A DNA stretch of 64,000 nt. Origin: Sarcina sp034439435 (GTDB lineage Bacteria > Bacillota > Clostridia > Clostridiales > Clostridiaceae). The stretch covers positions 124,001-188,000 of the forward strand of contig NZ_JAPCKJ010000005.1 in assembly GCF_034439435.1 (NCBI RefSeq), in the 5' to 3' direction. The notes under the pieces were generated by a model that made no database searches, was not told the DNA's origin, and saw only the letters and a program-made list of their open reading frames with translations. Shown here piece by piece: positions 34,617 to 42,831 of the stretch; the first letter of the stretch is position 1, and every line of letters begins with the position of its first letter. The translations under genes and the position numbers were made by a program.

Positions 34617-35390
34617 TTATTTTTTACTTATAGCTTTACTTTGTATTTTCTTAACGATTTTTGCATTTAAAGTTATAGGTGAAACCTTAGATAAGAAAAC
34701 TAATATTTTATTCATAAAACCTGGAATACATATAGCTTTATTTTTCATTAAAGCTTTATATCCTATTTCAGCAACTTCCTCGGCACTCATTGCCACATCT
34801 AAATCTCCTTTTCCTGCTCTCTTTGAAAAGCTAGTTTTTGTTGCTCCTGGACACAATGTAATCACATCAACACCTTTATCTTTAACTTCTTCTCTAAGAG
34901 CTTCTGAAAAGGATAAAACATATGCCTTACTTGCATAATAAACAGATATTAAAGGACCTGGTTGATATGCTCCTGTAGAGGCAACATTTAAGATTTTTCC
35001 ACTTCCTTGATCTATCATATCCTTTAAAAACAATTTCGTTAATTTTGTTAAACTTATAATATTTACGTTTATTACATCTAATTGCTTTTGCCAATCTATT
35101 TCATTAAATTCTCCATTGAATCCTATACCAGCATTATTAATTAGTATATCCACTCTTCCTACATCATCTTTTATTTTTTTATATAAACTATCTATGCTCT
35201 CATTAAGACTAAGATCAGCCTTATATATGTAAGCACTTACAGATTTTTTCACTGAGAACTCTTGTAATTCTCTTAATTTTTCTAAATTTCTTCCTACTAA
35301 AATTGCATTATATCCATTTTCTATGAATATCTTAGAAAATTTATATCCAATTCCACTAGTTGCTCCTGTTATTAAAACTGTTTTTTTCAT
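34617..35390 (-). CDS. Short-chain dehydrogenase (DltE-like)
   Basis: 257 residues. TVLITGATSGIGYKFSKIF (cofactor loop), LINNAGIGFNGEF, Ser in ILNVASTGAYQPGP, active site YYASKAYVLSFSEAL, and CPGATKTSF. The C-terminal lysine-rich tail (AKIVKKIQSKAISKK) may associate with membrane or protein. Close in style to YqjQ/DltE SDRs; physiological substrate unknown. A TTGACA-type promoter lies about 60 bp upstream. Confidence 0.87.
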   Translation of the reverse strand: MKKTVLITGATSGIGYKFSKIFIENGYNAILVGRNLEKLRELQEFSVKKSVSAYIYKADLSLNESIDSLYKKIKDDVGRVDILINNAGIGFNGEFNEIDWQKQLDVINVNIISLTKLTKLFLKDMIDQGSGKILNVASTGAYQPGPLISVYYASKAYVLSFSEALREEVKDKGVDVITLCPGATKTSFSKRAGKGDLDVAMSAEEVAEIGYKALMKNKAICIPGFMNKILVFLSKVSPITLNAKIVKKIQSKAISKK

Positions 35391-35484
35391 AAAAAATTCC
35401 CCTCTAAAAAATCCTTAATAAAACAATTATTATGTTTTTTACTAAATTGTCAAGTTTTTTCTGTAAACCTTTATTTTAAAAAAC

Positions 35485-35513
35485 TTTATTAAACGTTTAA
35501 CATATGATATAAT
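35485..35513 (+). promoter_or_regulatory. Promoter of the purine permease with a 12-bp palindrome
   Basis: The -10 TATAAT (35508-35513) is preceded 17 bp upstream by a poor -35 TTTATT. The spacer contains the perfect palindrome TTAAACGTTTAA (35489-35500), a likely operator with the central CG of LacI-type sites. The leader of about 53 nt has a G-rich stretch (GTGGGAGGGTGAGGG) before the Shine-Dalgarno AAAGGAGAAAGG. It is not a purine riboswitch: the conserved core is absent. Confidence 0.5.
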
Positions 35514-35572
35514 AACACTTGCATCTATGATGTGGGAGGGTGAGGGCGCTATTTTTTTGAAAAGGAGAAAGG

Positions 35573-36865
35573 ATGAAAAACTTTTTTAAACTTAAAGAAC
35601 ATGAAACAAATATAAGAACAGAATTACTTGCTGGTCTTACCTCATTTTTTGCTGCAGTTTATATAATTGTAGTAAATGCTAGCATACTTAGTGATGGAGG
35701 TGTCCCTGTTGAACCTCTTATAATAGCTACAGTTTTAGCAACATTAATTGGATGTGTACTAGTTGCACTACTAAGTAATGCTCCACTTATTATAATGCCT
35801 GGTATGGGGATTAATGCACTATTTACATATACCATAGTAACTACTATGGGTCTTACTTTCCAACAAGCTCTAGCATCTGTTATAGTAGCTGGATTATTGT
35901 TCATTGTGGTAGCGGTTACACCTTTAGCAGAAATTCTAACTAGCTCAATACCGAACTCATTGAAAGAAGCAATAACTGTTGGAATTGGTATTTTTATTAC
36001 TTTCTTAGGATTACAAAAAGCTGGTCTAGTAGTAGGAAGCAGTTCAACACTTGTTGCATTAGGTGATATTTCATCTAAAGAAGTTATTGTTTTCTTCATA
36101 ACTATGATAATAATGCTAATTTTATTTATAAAAAATGTACCAGGTTCATTCTTAATAGGAATTTTATCTGGAACTGTAATATCAATATTATTTGGAATCG
36201 TTGATTTATCAAGCTTCCAATTTTCACTACCTAATTTCAATGAATACAAAGAAGTCTTTATGTCAGCTGATTTTAGTGAAATATCTTCAGTTACATTCTG
36301 GGTTGCAACATTCTCACTAACTTTGGTTTTAGTATTTGAGAATATAGGATTACTTCATGGACAAATTGATGGTATGTTAAAACAACCTAGTAAAAGACAA
36401 AAGGCTCTTAATGCTGTTGCTTTTACCACTATAATTTGTGGTATTTGCGGTACTAGTCCTTCAGTTTCAACTGTAGAAGGTAGTGCTGGAATAGCTGCTG
36501 GTGGTAAAACAGGTTTAACTGCTATATTTGCAGGATTATTATTCTTAATATCAATCTTCTTTATACCAGTTATATCACTTATTCCAAACGCAGCAATAGC
36601 ACCAGTATTAATAATAATCGGAGGATTAATGATTCAAAATATAGTTTCAATAAACTTTGAAGACTTTACAGAATCATTCCCTTCATTCATTACCTTAACT
36701 ATAATACCTTTAACATTTAGTATAGTTGATGGTATTGCTTTTGGATTTATAGCTTATCCTATTTGTAAGTTAGCAACAAAGAAGTATAAAGACGTTTCAA
36801 TCCCTATGTACGTTATATCAGCAATCTTTTTAATATATTTTATACTTCATGCAACTCAAATATAG
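35573..36865 (+). CDS. NCS2/AzgA-type purine permease
   Basis: 430 residues with about 12 transmembrane segments. TELLAGLTSFFAAVYIIVVN and the conserved MPGMGINALFTYTIV (TM3 signature), plus GTSPSVSTVEGSAGIAAGGKTGLTA (substrate-binding region), place it with adenine/guanine/hypoxanthine proton symporters (AzgA/PbuG/PbuO). Substrate cannot be narrowed further. Monocistronic between the promoter above and the terminator at 36882. Confidence 0.92.
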   Translation: MKNFFKLKEHETNIRTELLAGLTSFFAAVYIIVVNASILSDGGVPVEPLIIATVLATLIGCVLVALLSNAPLIIMPGMGINALFTYTIVTTMGLTFQQALASVIVAGLLFIVVAVTPLAEILTSSIPNSLKEAITVGIGIFITFLGLQKAGLVVGSSSTLVALGDISSKEVIVFFITMIIMLILFIKNVPGSFLIGILSGTVISILFGIVDLSSFQFSLPNFNEYKEVFMSADFSEISSVTFWVATFSLTLVLVFENIGLLHGQIDGMLKQPSKRQKALNAVAFTTIICGICGTSPSVSTVEGSAGIAAGGKTGLTAIFAGLLFLISIFFIPVISLIPNAAIAPVLIIIGGLMIQNIVSINFEDFTESFPSFITLTIIPLTFSIVDGIAFGFIAYPICKLATKKYKDVSIPMYVISAIFLIYFILHATQI

Positions 36866-36881
36866 CTTTAAACTATAAATT

Positions 36882-36918
36882 AAAATCCCTTATTGATATC
36901 AATAAGGGATTTTTTTTA
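36882..36918 (+). terminator. Terminator after the purine permease
   Basis: AAATCCCTTATTGATATCAATAAGGGATTT: a near-perfect palindrome with eight Ts following. Confidence 0.9.
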
Positions 36919-36955
36919 TATAATAGTTATATAGAAAAATTTAGGAGTATATTAC

Positions 36956-37222
36956 ATGGAACTCTTTAACTTATCTCCTGATCAACTTAATGCTCTTTGT
37001 ATTCTAATAGCTAAAGATTTCTCTACTAAATATAATGCTGATCAACTCAATGTTTTAGGTAACTTTTTTATTGCTCTAGGTTCTAACATAGTAGTATATT
37101 CTGCTAGCTTTTCCTATTTTGATAGCTTAAAAGCTAAATCAAACAATAATTCAAATAATAATTCAAATAATAATTCAAACAATAATTCAAATAATAACTC
37201 AAGTAATAAAAATAAAGACTAG
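36956..37222 (+). CDS. Small clostridial protein with Asn-Asn-Asn-Ser tail
   Basis: 88 residues. Residues 1-60 (NLSPDQLNALCILIAKDFS, ADQLNVLGNFFIALGSNIVVYSA) form an amphipathic/hydrophobic helical unit of a type common in clostridial small proteins, possibly with one membrane-associated helix. The tail is (NNNS)x5 with a final NSSNKNKD. ATG after TTTAGGAG. The 12-bp repeats keep the frame. It has its own terminator at 37214-37243. Function unknown. Confidence 0.65.
   Translation: MELFNLSPDQLNALCILIAKDFSTKYNADQLNVLGNFFIALGSNIVVYSASFSYFDSLKAKSNNNSNNNSNNNSNNNSNNNSSNKNKD
37140..37203 (+). repeat. 12-bp tandem repeats encoding NNNS
   Basis: About five units of AATAATTCAAAT (some with C at position 1 or 12). 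Slippage would change length in whole codons, four residues at a time. Confidence 0.8.
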
Positions 37223-37243
37223 CATATGTATGTTAGTCTTTAT
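37214..37243. terminator. Terminator between the 88-aa gene and hcp
   Basis: AAAGACTAGCATA / TATGTTAGTCTTT stem overlapping the stop of the 88-aa gene, with T-rich sequence after it on +. Confidence 0.75.
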
Positions 37244-37296
37244 TCTTTATTAATTTAACTAATGTTAAATATCAAATCTATATATTTTCTTCTTAA

Positions 37297-38946
37297 CTAT
37301 TCTCCTAGGAACATCTTCATATCATCTTCTACGTTTGTGATTCCACCAATACCAAAGTTTTCAACTAAAACTTTAGCTACATTTGGTGATAAGAATGCTG
37401 GTAGAGTTGGTCCTAAATGAATGTTTTTAACTCCTAAGTGTAATAATGATAGTAATACTATTACAGCTTTTTGTTCATACCATGCTATGTTGTAGCTTAT
37501 TGGTAATTCATTTACACTACTTGTTCCAAATACTTCAGCAAGTTTTAAAGCTATTACAACTAATGAATATGAGTCATTACATTGTCCTGCATCTAAAACT
37601 CTTGGAATTCCATTTATATCTCCAAGTGGTAACTTATTATATTTATATTTAGCACATCCAGCTGTTAAGATAACAGTGTCTTTTGGTAATTTTTCAGCGA
37701 ATTCTCTATAGTAATCTCTTGATTTAGCTCTTCCGTCACATCCAGCCATTACGAAGAATCTTCTTATTGCTCCTGATTTAACAGCATCTACTACTTGGTC
37801 TGCTAAAGCAAGAACTTGGTTATGAGCAAATCCCCCTACGATTTCTCCTGTTTCTATTTCTGTTGGAGCTTTGCAAGTTTTAGCTAACTCTATTATTTGT
37901 GAGAAATCTTTATGTCCATTTTCATCAGCTGTTATATGAGTACATCCTTCATATCCTACAGCCCCTGTTGTGAATATTCTTCCTCTATATGAATCTTGAA
38001 CTGGTGTTATACAGTTTGTAGTCATTAATATAGGTCCATTGAATGATGCAAACTCTTTATTTTGTAACCACCATGCATTACCATAGTTTCCTGCAAAATG
38101 AGCATACTTTTTGAATTTTGGATAGTAGTGTCCTGGTAACATTTCACCATGAGTATAAACATCTACTCCAGTTCCTTCAGTTTGTTCTAATAACATTTCT
38201 AAGTCTTTTAAGTCATGTCCTGATATTAATATTCCTGGGTTATTTCTAACTCCTATATTAACTTTTGTTATTTCTGGATGACCATAAGTTGAAGTGTTAG
38301 CTTCATCTAATAATGCCATTCCATCAACACCAAATTTACCTGTTTCTAAAGCTAAAGCAGTTAATTCATCTGCACTTAATGAATCATCTAATATTTTAAC
38401 TAAAGTTTCTGCCATGAATGCATGAACTTCTTCTTTATCATGTCCTAAGTTCATAGCGTGCTCCATATATGCAGCTAATCCTTTTAATCCATACATTATA
38501 AGCTCTCTTAAGCTTCTTATATCTTCGTTTTCTGTAGCTAATACTCCTACTTCTGAAGCTTTTGCTATCATTTCTTCGCTAGTTGTAGCTGTCCAAGTTG
38601 CACATCCTTTAAAGTCTGCTCCTACTGGATTTCCACCTTTAGCTTGCACTCTTTCTTTTAACTCTTCTCTTGCCGCTAAAGTATCTTTAACTCTTTTTTC
38701 TATTGCTTTAAAGTCAAAGTTTGCATTAGTAATAGTAATAAATAAGTTATCTATTATCATTCTATTTACTTTATTATCTACTATTCCTACTTTTCTTCCT
38801 TCATTAGCTACAGTAGCTAAACCTTTAGTAACAAAAATTAAAAGATCTTGTATTTTCGCTACATCTTCAGTTTTTCCACAAACACCTCTTACAGTACAAC
38901 CTTTGCATCCTGCAGTTTCTTGACATTGAAAACAAAACATACTCAT
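37297..38946 (-). CDS. hcp: Hybrid cluster protein (hydroxylamine/NO reductase)
   Basis: 549 residues. N-terminal Cys cluster MSMFCFQCQETAGCKGC...GVCGK binds the [4Fe-4S] cluster, and the downstream Cys and acidic ligands of the hybrid 4Fe-2O-2S cluster appear in GHDL, GYEGCTHI, MAGCDGR, TAGCAKYKYN and GQCNDSYS. Protects against nitrosative stress, reducing NO or hydroxylamine. ATG with GGAGG upstream. The promoter has an FNR/CRP-type dyad at -41.5, so it is probably activated by an HcpR-like factor (inference). Confidence 0.96.
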   Translation of the reverse strand: MSMFCFQCQETAGCKGCTVRGVCGKTEDVAKIQDLLIFVTKGLATVANEGRKVGIVDNKVNRMIIDNLFITITNANFDFKAIEKRVKDTLAAREELKERVQAKGGNPVGADFKGCATWTATTSEEMIAKASEVGVLATENEDIRSLRELIMYGLKGLAAYMEHAMNLGHDKEEVHAFMAETLVKILDDSLSADELTALALETGKFGVDGMALLDEANTSTYGHPEITKVNIGVRNNPGILISGHDLKDLEMLLEQTEGTGVDVYTHGEMLPGHYYPKFKKYAHFAGNYGNAWWLQNKEFASFNGPILMTTNCITPVQDSYRGRIFTTGAVGYEGCTHITADENGHKDFSQIIELAKTCKAPTEIETGEIVGGFAHNQVLALADQVVDAVKSGAIRRFFVMAGCDGRAKSRDYYREFAEKLPKDTVILTAGCAKYKYNKLPLGDINGIPRVLDAGQCNDSYSLVVIALKLAEVFGTSSVNELPISYNIAWYEQKAVIVLLSLLHLGVKNIHLGPTLPAFLSPNVAKVLVENFGIGGITNVEDDMKMFLGE

Positions 38947-39009
38947 TATTCATTCCTCCATTTTTTTAATCTTTATATGTAAATTCTATTTTTAAGTTTC
39001 TTTTTATTA

Positions 39010-39028
39010 GGCAGCTCTCTTAGCTACC
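39010..39028 (-). other. Leader hairpin of hcp
   Basis: On the minus strand GGTAGCTAAGAGAGCTGCC: seven-base arms (one G-U) around a 5-nt loop near the 5' end of the hcp transcript. It could stabilise the message; no T-run follows. Confidence 0.45.
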
Positions 39029-39039
39029 TTACATTTACG

Positions 39040-39081
39040 ATTATACAATGTACATATCATGAACTCGGTAACTTATGTTAC
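39040..39081 (-). promoter_or_regulatory. hcp promoter with FNR/CRP-type dyad
   Basis: On the minus strand -10 TATAAT (39040-39045) gives a start near 39033. The palindrome GTAAC-N4-GTTAC (39068-39081) is centred at -41.5, the class II activator position for CRP/FNR proteins. There is no good -35, as expected for an activated promoter. HcpR is the family regulator typically paired with hcp; the match to its site is from memory. Confidence 0.65.
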
Positions 39082-39251
39082 ACCTTTAATAAATTTATTT
39101 AATAATAGAAATTTTTGTATAAAAACAGTTAGTTTCTGAATATTTATACATTATTCATTATTTTTATGCACATTTTTATTGATTTTATACATATTTTTAT
39201 ATATAATAAGCCTTGTACTAATTTATTTATTTAATAAAAGGGGGACTAATT

Positions 39252-40601
39252 TTGAAAACTAAATACAAATCGTCTGATTTACTAAAGTTTATAATTCCGT
39301 CGTTATTAGGAGTAATTCTTTTTATGGTTCCTATAAACGATGGTGGAAATATAACAATACCAGTAGCATTTTTCACAACTAGACTTAAGGATGTTATCGG
39401 AGATTATTTACCTACTTTATCAATGATAGTTGTTGTAATAGCTGCTTCATTAACAATAATAACTAAAGCATTTAAGCCAAAATTTATAATAGAGAATACT
39501 TTTTTAAACTCATTATTAAATGTTAACTGGATCTGGACAATCGGAAGATTATTAGGTGGATTATTTATAATATCAGCATTCACTGGAATAGGACCTGAAA
39601 TAATAAAGTCTGACTCAACAGGTACATTCATATTAAATGATCTATTACCAACACTTATTGTTGTATTCTTCTTTGCAGGATTGTTCCTACCACTTCTTTT
39701 AAACTTCGGTTTATTAGAATTCTGTGGTGCTCTACTTACTAAAGTAATGAGACCATTATTTAAATTACCAGGTCGTTCATCAATTGACTGTATGACTTCT
39801 TGGTTAGGTGATGGAACTATTGGAGTATTACTTACTTCAAAGCAATATGAAGAAGGATTTTACACAGAAAGAGAAGCTTGTATAGTTAGTACAATGTTCT
39901 CAGTTGTTTCAATAACTTTTAGCTTTGTTGTTTTATCACAAGTTGGATTAGAGAATATGTTTATTCCATTCTACTTAACAGTTACTCTTGCTGGTGTAGT
40001 TGCTGCTATAATTCTTCCAAGAATTTGGCCTCTTAGTAAGAAACCAGATGCTTATTATAACAACTTAGAACCTAAGAATGCAGAAGATGTTCCAGAAGGA
40101 TTTACTCCTTTTACTTTCGGACTTGCTAAGGCAGTTGAAAAAGCACAAAATGAAAGTAGCTTAAAGAAATTCTTCACTGATGGAATTAAAAATGTGCTTG
40201 AAATGTGGATAGGTGTTTTACCTGTAGTTATGGCAATGGGTACATTAGCTCTTATGGTAGCTGAATATACTCCTGTATTCCAATGGCTTGGAGTTCCTTT
40301 CATTCCTCTATTTAAGATTTTAGGAATTCCAGAAGCTGCTGCTGCATCTCAAACTGTTATAGTTGGATTTGCTGACATGTTCTTACCATCAGTTATAGCA
40401 TCAAAAACTATTCTTAGTGATATGACTAAATTCGTAGTTGCTTGTGTTTCAGTAACTCAACTTATATATCTATCAGAGGTTGGAAGTGTTATTTTAGGAT
40501 CAAAAATTCCACTAAACCTAAAAGAGTTATTTATGATTTTCTTAATGAGAACACTAGTTACTCTACCAGTTATAGCACTTGCAGCACACTTATTATTCTA
40601 A
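39252..40601 (+). CDS. YjiH-family (Gate-domain) transporter
   Basis: 449 residues, multiple membrane segments. The nucleoside-recognition Gate pattern (CMTSWLGDGTIGVLLTSKQY, FADMFLPSVIASK) marks the YjiH family; transport substrate unknown. The start is TTG at 39252 with AAAGGGGGACT upstream; no earlier ATG fits. Divergent from hcp. Confidence 0.85.
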   Translation: MKTKYKSSDLLKFIIPSLLGVILFMVPINDGGNITIPVAFFTTRLKDVIGDYLPTLSMIVVVIAASLTIITKAFKPKFIIENTFLNSLLNVNWIWTIGRLLGGLFIISAFTGIGPEIIKSDSTGTFILNDLLPTLIVVFFFAGLFLPLLLNFGLLEFCGALLTKVMRPLFKLPGRSSIDCMTSWLGDGTIGVLLTSKQYEEGFYTEREACIVSTMFSVVSITFSFVVLSQVGLENMFIPFYLTVTLAGVVAAIILPRIWPLSKKPDAYYNNLEPKNAEDVPEGFTPFTFGLAKAVEKAQNESSLKKFFTDGIKNVLEMWIGVLPVVMAMGTLALMVAEYTPVFQWLGVPFIPLFKILGIPEAAAASQTVIVGFADMFLPSVIASKTILSDMTKFVVACVSVTQLIYLSEVGSVILGSKIPLNLKELFMIFLMRTLVTLPVIALAAHLLF

Positions 40602-40603
40602 AA

Positions 40604-40638
40604 AGCAAAAGAGATTGTCATATGACAATCTCTTTTTT
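40604..40638. terminator. Bidirectional terminator
   Basis: AAAAGAGATTGTCATATGACAATCTCTTTT, a perfect palindrome with T-runs both ways, between yjiH and hom (convergent). Confidence 0.9.
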
Positions 40639-40642
40639 GTAT

Positions 40643-41932
40643 TTAAAAATCCTCTATTCTTATAACATTATGAACTGTACAGATTTCTTCTAGTCTTTCT
40701 AACCCTTTGATTGCTTGCTTTATATTTTCTTCTTTTGTTTCATGGGTAGTTAATACTAACTTTATAAAATTATTTTTAACCTCCCTTTGAGCAATAGACT
40801 TAACATTCACATTACTCTTTCCAAATACATTAGTTACAGTTCCTAAAACTCCTATTTTATCTTCAACTGATATCATCATGTAATACTTGCTCTTTATTTC
40901 ATCAAAACTTCTTGTTTCTCTAACCCAAAGATTATTCTTAGTTACTAATCCTTCTGCTTCTAAGCTTATATTATTTCTGATTATTGAAATTATATCACTT
41001 ACTACAGCACTTCCTGTAGGTAAATCCCCTGCTCCCTTTCCATAAAACATTAAATCTCCCACAGCATTTCCCTTAACAAACACAGCATTAAATGAATCAT
41101 GGACGTTAGCTAATGGATGTCTTTTAGGAATCATTGTTGGATGAACTCTAAGTTCTAATTCACCTTCTACCTCTTTAATAATTCCTAATAATTTTATTAC
41201 ATATCCAAATTGGTTTGCACACTCAATATCACTCTTTGTTATTCCTGTTATCCCCTCTCTATATACATTCTCTGTACTTATCTTTGTTCCAAAAGCCAGC
41301 GATGCTAATATTGATAGTTTGTATTGCGCATCATACCCCTCTATATCTGATGTTGGATCTGCTTCTGCATATCCTTTTTCTTGAGCCTCTTTTAATGCTT
41401 CATCAAAACTACTTCCCTCAAATTGCATCTTAGTCAAAATATAATTTGTGGTTCCATTTATTATTCCATAAAGACTTTCTATCTTATTGGCAGTTAAACT
41501 CTCATTTATTCCAGCTATTATTGGAATTCCCCCTGCAACACTAGCCTCGTAGTTTAGTCCTACACCCTCTTTATCAGCAATTTCATAGAGTTCATCTCCT
41601 TGAATTGCTAATAACATTTTGTTAGCAGTTACTATATGCTTTTTTCTTTTCATTGCATTAATTATATATTCTTTAGTTGGTTCTATTCCCCCCATAAGTT
41701 CAACAACAATCTTAATATCATCATCACTTAAAATATCATTATAGTCTGTAGTTAAAAGTTCCTTTGGAACATCAACACATCTCTTCTTATTGATATCTCT
41801 AACTAATATTTTGCTAATTTCAATATTATAACCAGAACGTTTTACAATCTCCTCTTTATTGGCATTGAATATCTTCCAAACTCCGCTGCCCACATTACCT
41901 AGCCCAAGTAATGCAATTTTTATACTCTTCAT
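40643..41932 (-). CDS. hom: Homoserine dehydrogenase
   Basis: 429 residues. NAD(P)-binding LLGLGNVGSGVWKIF, VELMGGIEP, catalytic region NYEASVAGGIPIIAGI and NGTTNYILTKM, and a C-terminal ACT domain (MISVEDKIGVLGTVTNVFG) for feedback by threonine. Reduces aspartate semialdehyde to homoserine. Third gene of the SAM-riboswitch operon, so its expression is tied to methionine supply. Confidence 0.96.
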   Translation of the reverse strand: MKSIKIALLGLGNVGSGVWKIFNANKEEIVKRSGYNIEISKILVRDINKKRCVDVPKELLTTDYNDILSDDDIKIVVELMGGIEPTKEYIINAMKRKKHIVTANKMLLAIQGDELYEIADKEGVGLNYEASVAGGIPIIAGINESLTANKIESLYGIINGTTNYILTKMQFEGSSFDEALKEAQEKGYAEADPTSDIEGYDAQYKLSILASLAFGTKISTENVYREGITGITKSDIECANQFGYVIKLLGIIKEVEGELELRVHPTMIPKRHPLANVHDSFNAVFVKGNAVGDLMFYGKGAGDLPTGSAVVSDIISIIRNNISLEAEGLVTKNNLWVRETRSFDEIKSKYYMMISVEDKIGVLGTVTNVFGKSNVNVKSIAQREVKNNFIKLVLTTHETKEENIKQAIKGLERLEEICTVHNVIRIEDF

Positions 41933-41964
41933 AAAATATTCCCCCTTAAAATATGCTTATTGCT

Positions 41965-42831
41965 TTAATTAAATGCTATACCCTGAATCCAATTCTTATA
42001 TATTCTTTCAGCAGTCTTTTCCCAAGAAAATATTATATCCTTGCTTTCATCATTTCCTTGGAAATAATTTGTAGGAATCTCTATAAATTCTCCTTTAGCT
42101 TTATCTCTTAAGTACTCCTTTTTTAGCACGTCTTTACCATACTCTAAGTGTCCTAATATATAATAATCATTAGATTTTCCTTTTAAAAAAGTAAATTCCC
42201 CTAGTTCATTTTCAGCCAAAACCTGAAGATTTTTATTATTTAAAACATCTTCCTTACTTAAAGTTGAATGTCTTGAATGTGGTGCCTTAAATCCATTTTC
42301 TATTCCCTGCAAAATATCTCCTTTTTTAAGTATTTCATGCGAAAAAACTCCGAAGACCTTATTATCTAAAACAACTTTTCTAATTCCATAAAAATAATTT
42401 AAAGCTGCCTGTGCTCCCCAGCAAATATATAGAGCTTTCTTCTCATATTTTCTTAAGTAATCAAAAATTTCAATTAGCTCTTTAATGTATGAAACCTCAC
42501 TAAACTCCAACTTCTCCAAAGGAGCTCCAGTTATAATCATTCCATCTAATCTATCCTTAATCTCATTAAAAGTTCTATAATTTTTCTCTAAATACTCTTT
42601 AGAGGTATGTTTTGATTTATGTGATTCTAATCTTATAAAATCAATATCTAAATCTTCTCCACATTTATATAGGATATTTAATATATGAACCTCAGTTTCT
42701 CCTTTAATTGGCATTAAATTTAAAACACCTATTCTTTTCCTTTTCTTTTTGCACTCCTTCTGAGAGAATATCTCATTAAGTCCTAATATTTTTATCCCCT
42801 CAAGTTCCAATGATTTAAAAAATAAACCCAT
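41965..42831 (-). CDS. metA: Homoserine O-acyltransferase (MetA family)
   Basis: 288 residues, glutamine-amidotransferase-like fold. KRIGVLNLMPIKGETEVHIL, GAPLEKLEFSEV, nucleophile Cys in ALYICWGAQAALNYFYG, and catalytic His in GHLEYG. Acyl donor (acetyl- or succinyl-CoA) cannot be told from name; clostridial members generally use acetyl-CoA, which fits the partner MetY. Its ATG follows the metY stop directly (TAAATG), with AGGTGATG inside metY as Shine-Dalgarno. Confidence 0.94.
   Translation of the reverse strand: MGLFFKSLELEGIKILGLNEIFSQKECKKKRKRIGVLNLMPIKGETEVHILNILYKCGEDLDIDFIRLESHKSKHTSKEYLEKNYRTFNEIKDRLDGMIITGAPLEKLEFSEVSYIKELIEIFDYLRKYEKKALYICWGAQAALNYFYGIRKVVLDNKVFGVFSHEILKKGDILQGIENGFKAPHSRHSTLSKEDVLNNKNLQVLAENELGEFTFLKGKSNDYYILGHLEYGKDVLKKEYLRDKAKGEFIEIPTNYFQGNDESKDIIFSWEKTAERIYKNWIQGIAFN

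Noticed and set aside
35514..35572. Purine riboswitch before the purine permease
   Set aside because: The leader is only about 53 nt and lacks the conserved loops and junction of the purine aptamer.
35528..35587. Upstream leader peptide starting MWEGEGAIF
   Set aside because: The frame exists but has no ribosome site of its own and overlaps the permease start; more likely chance.
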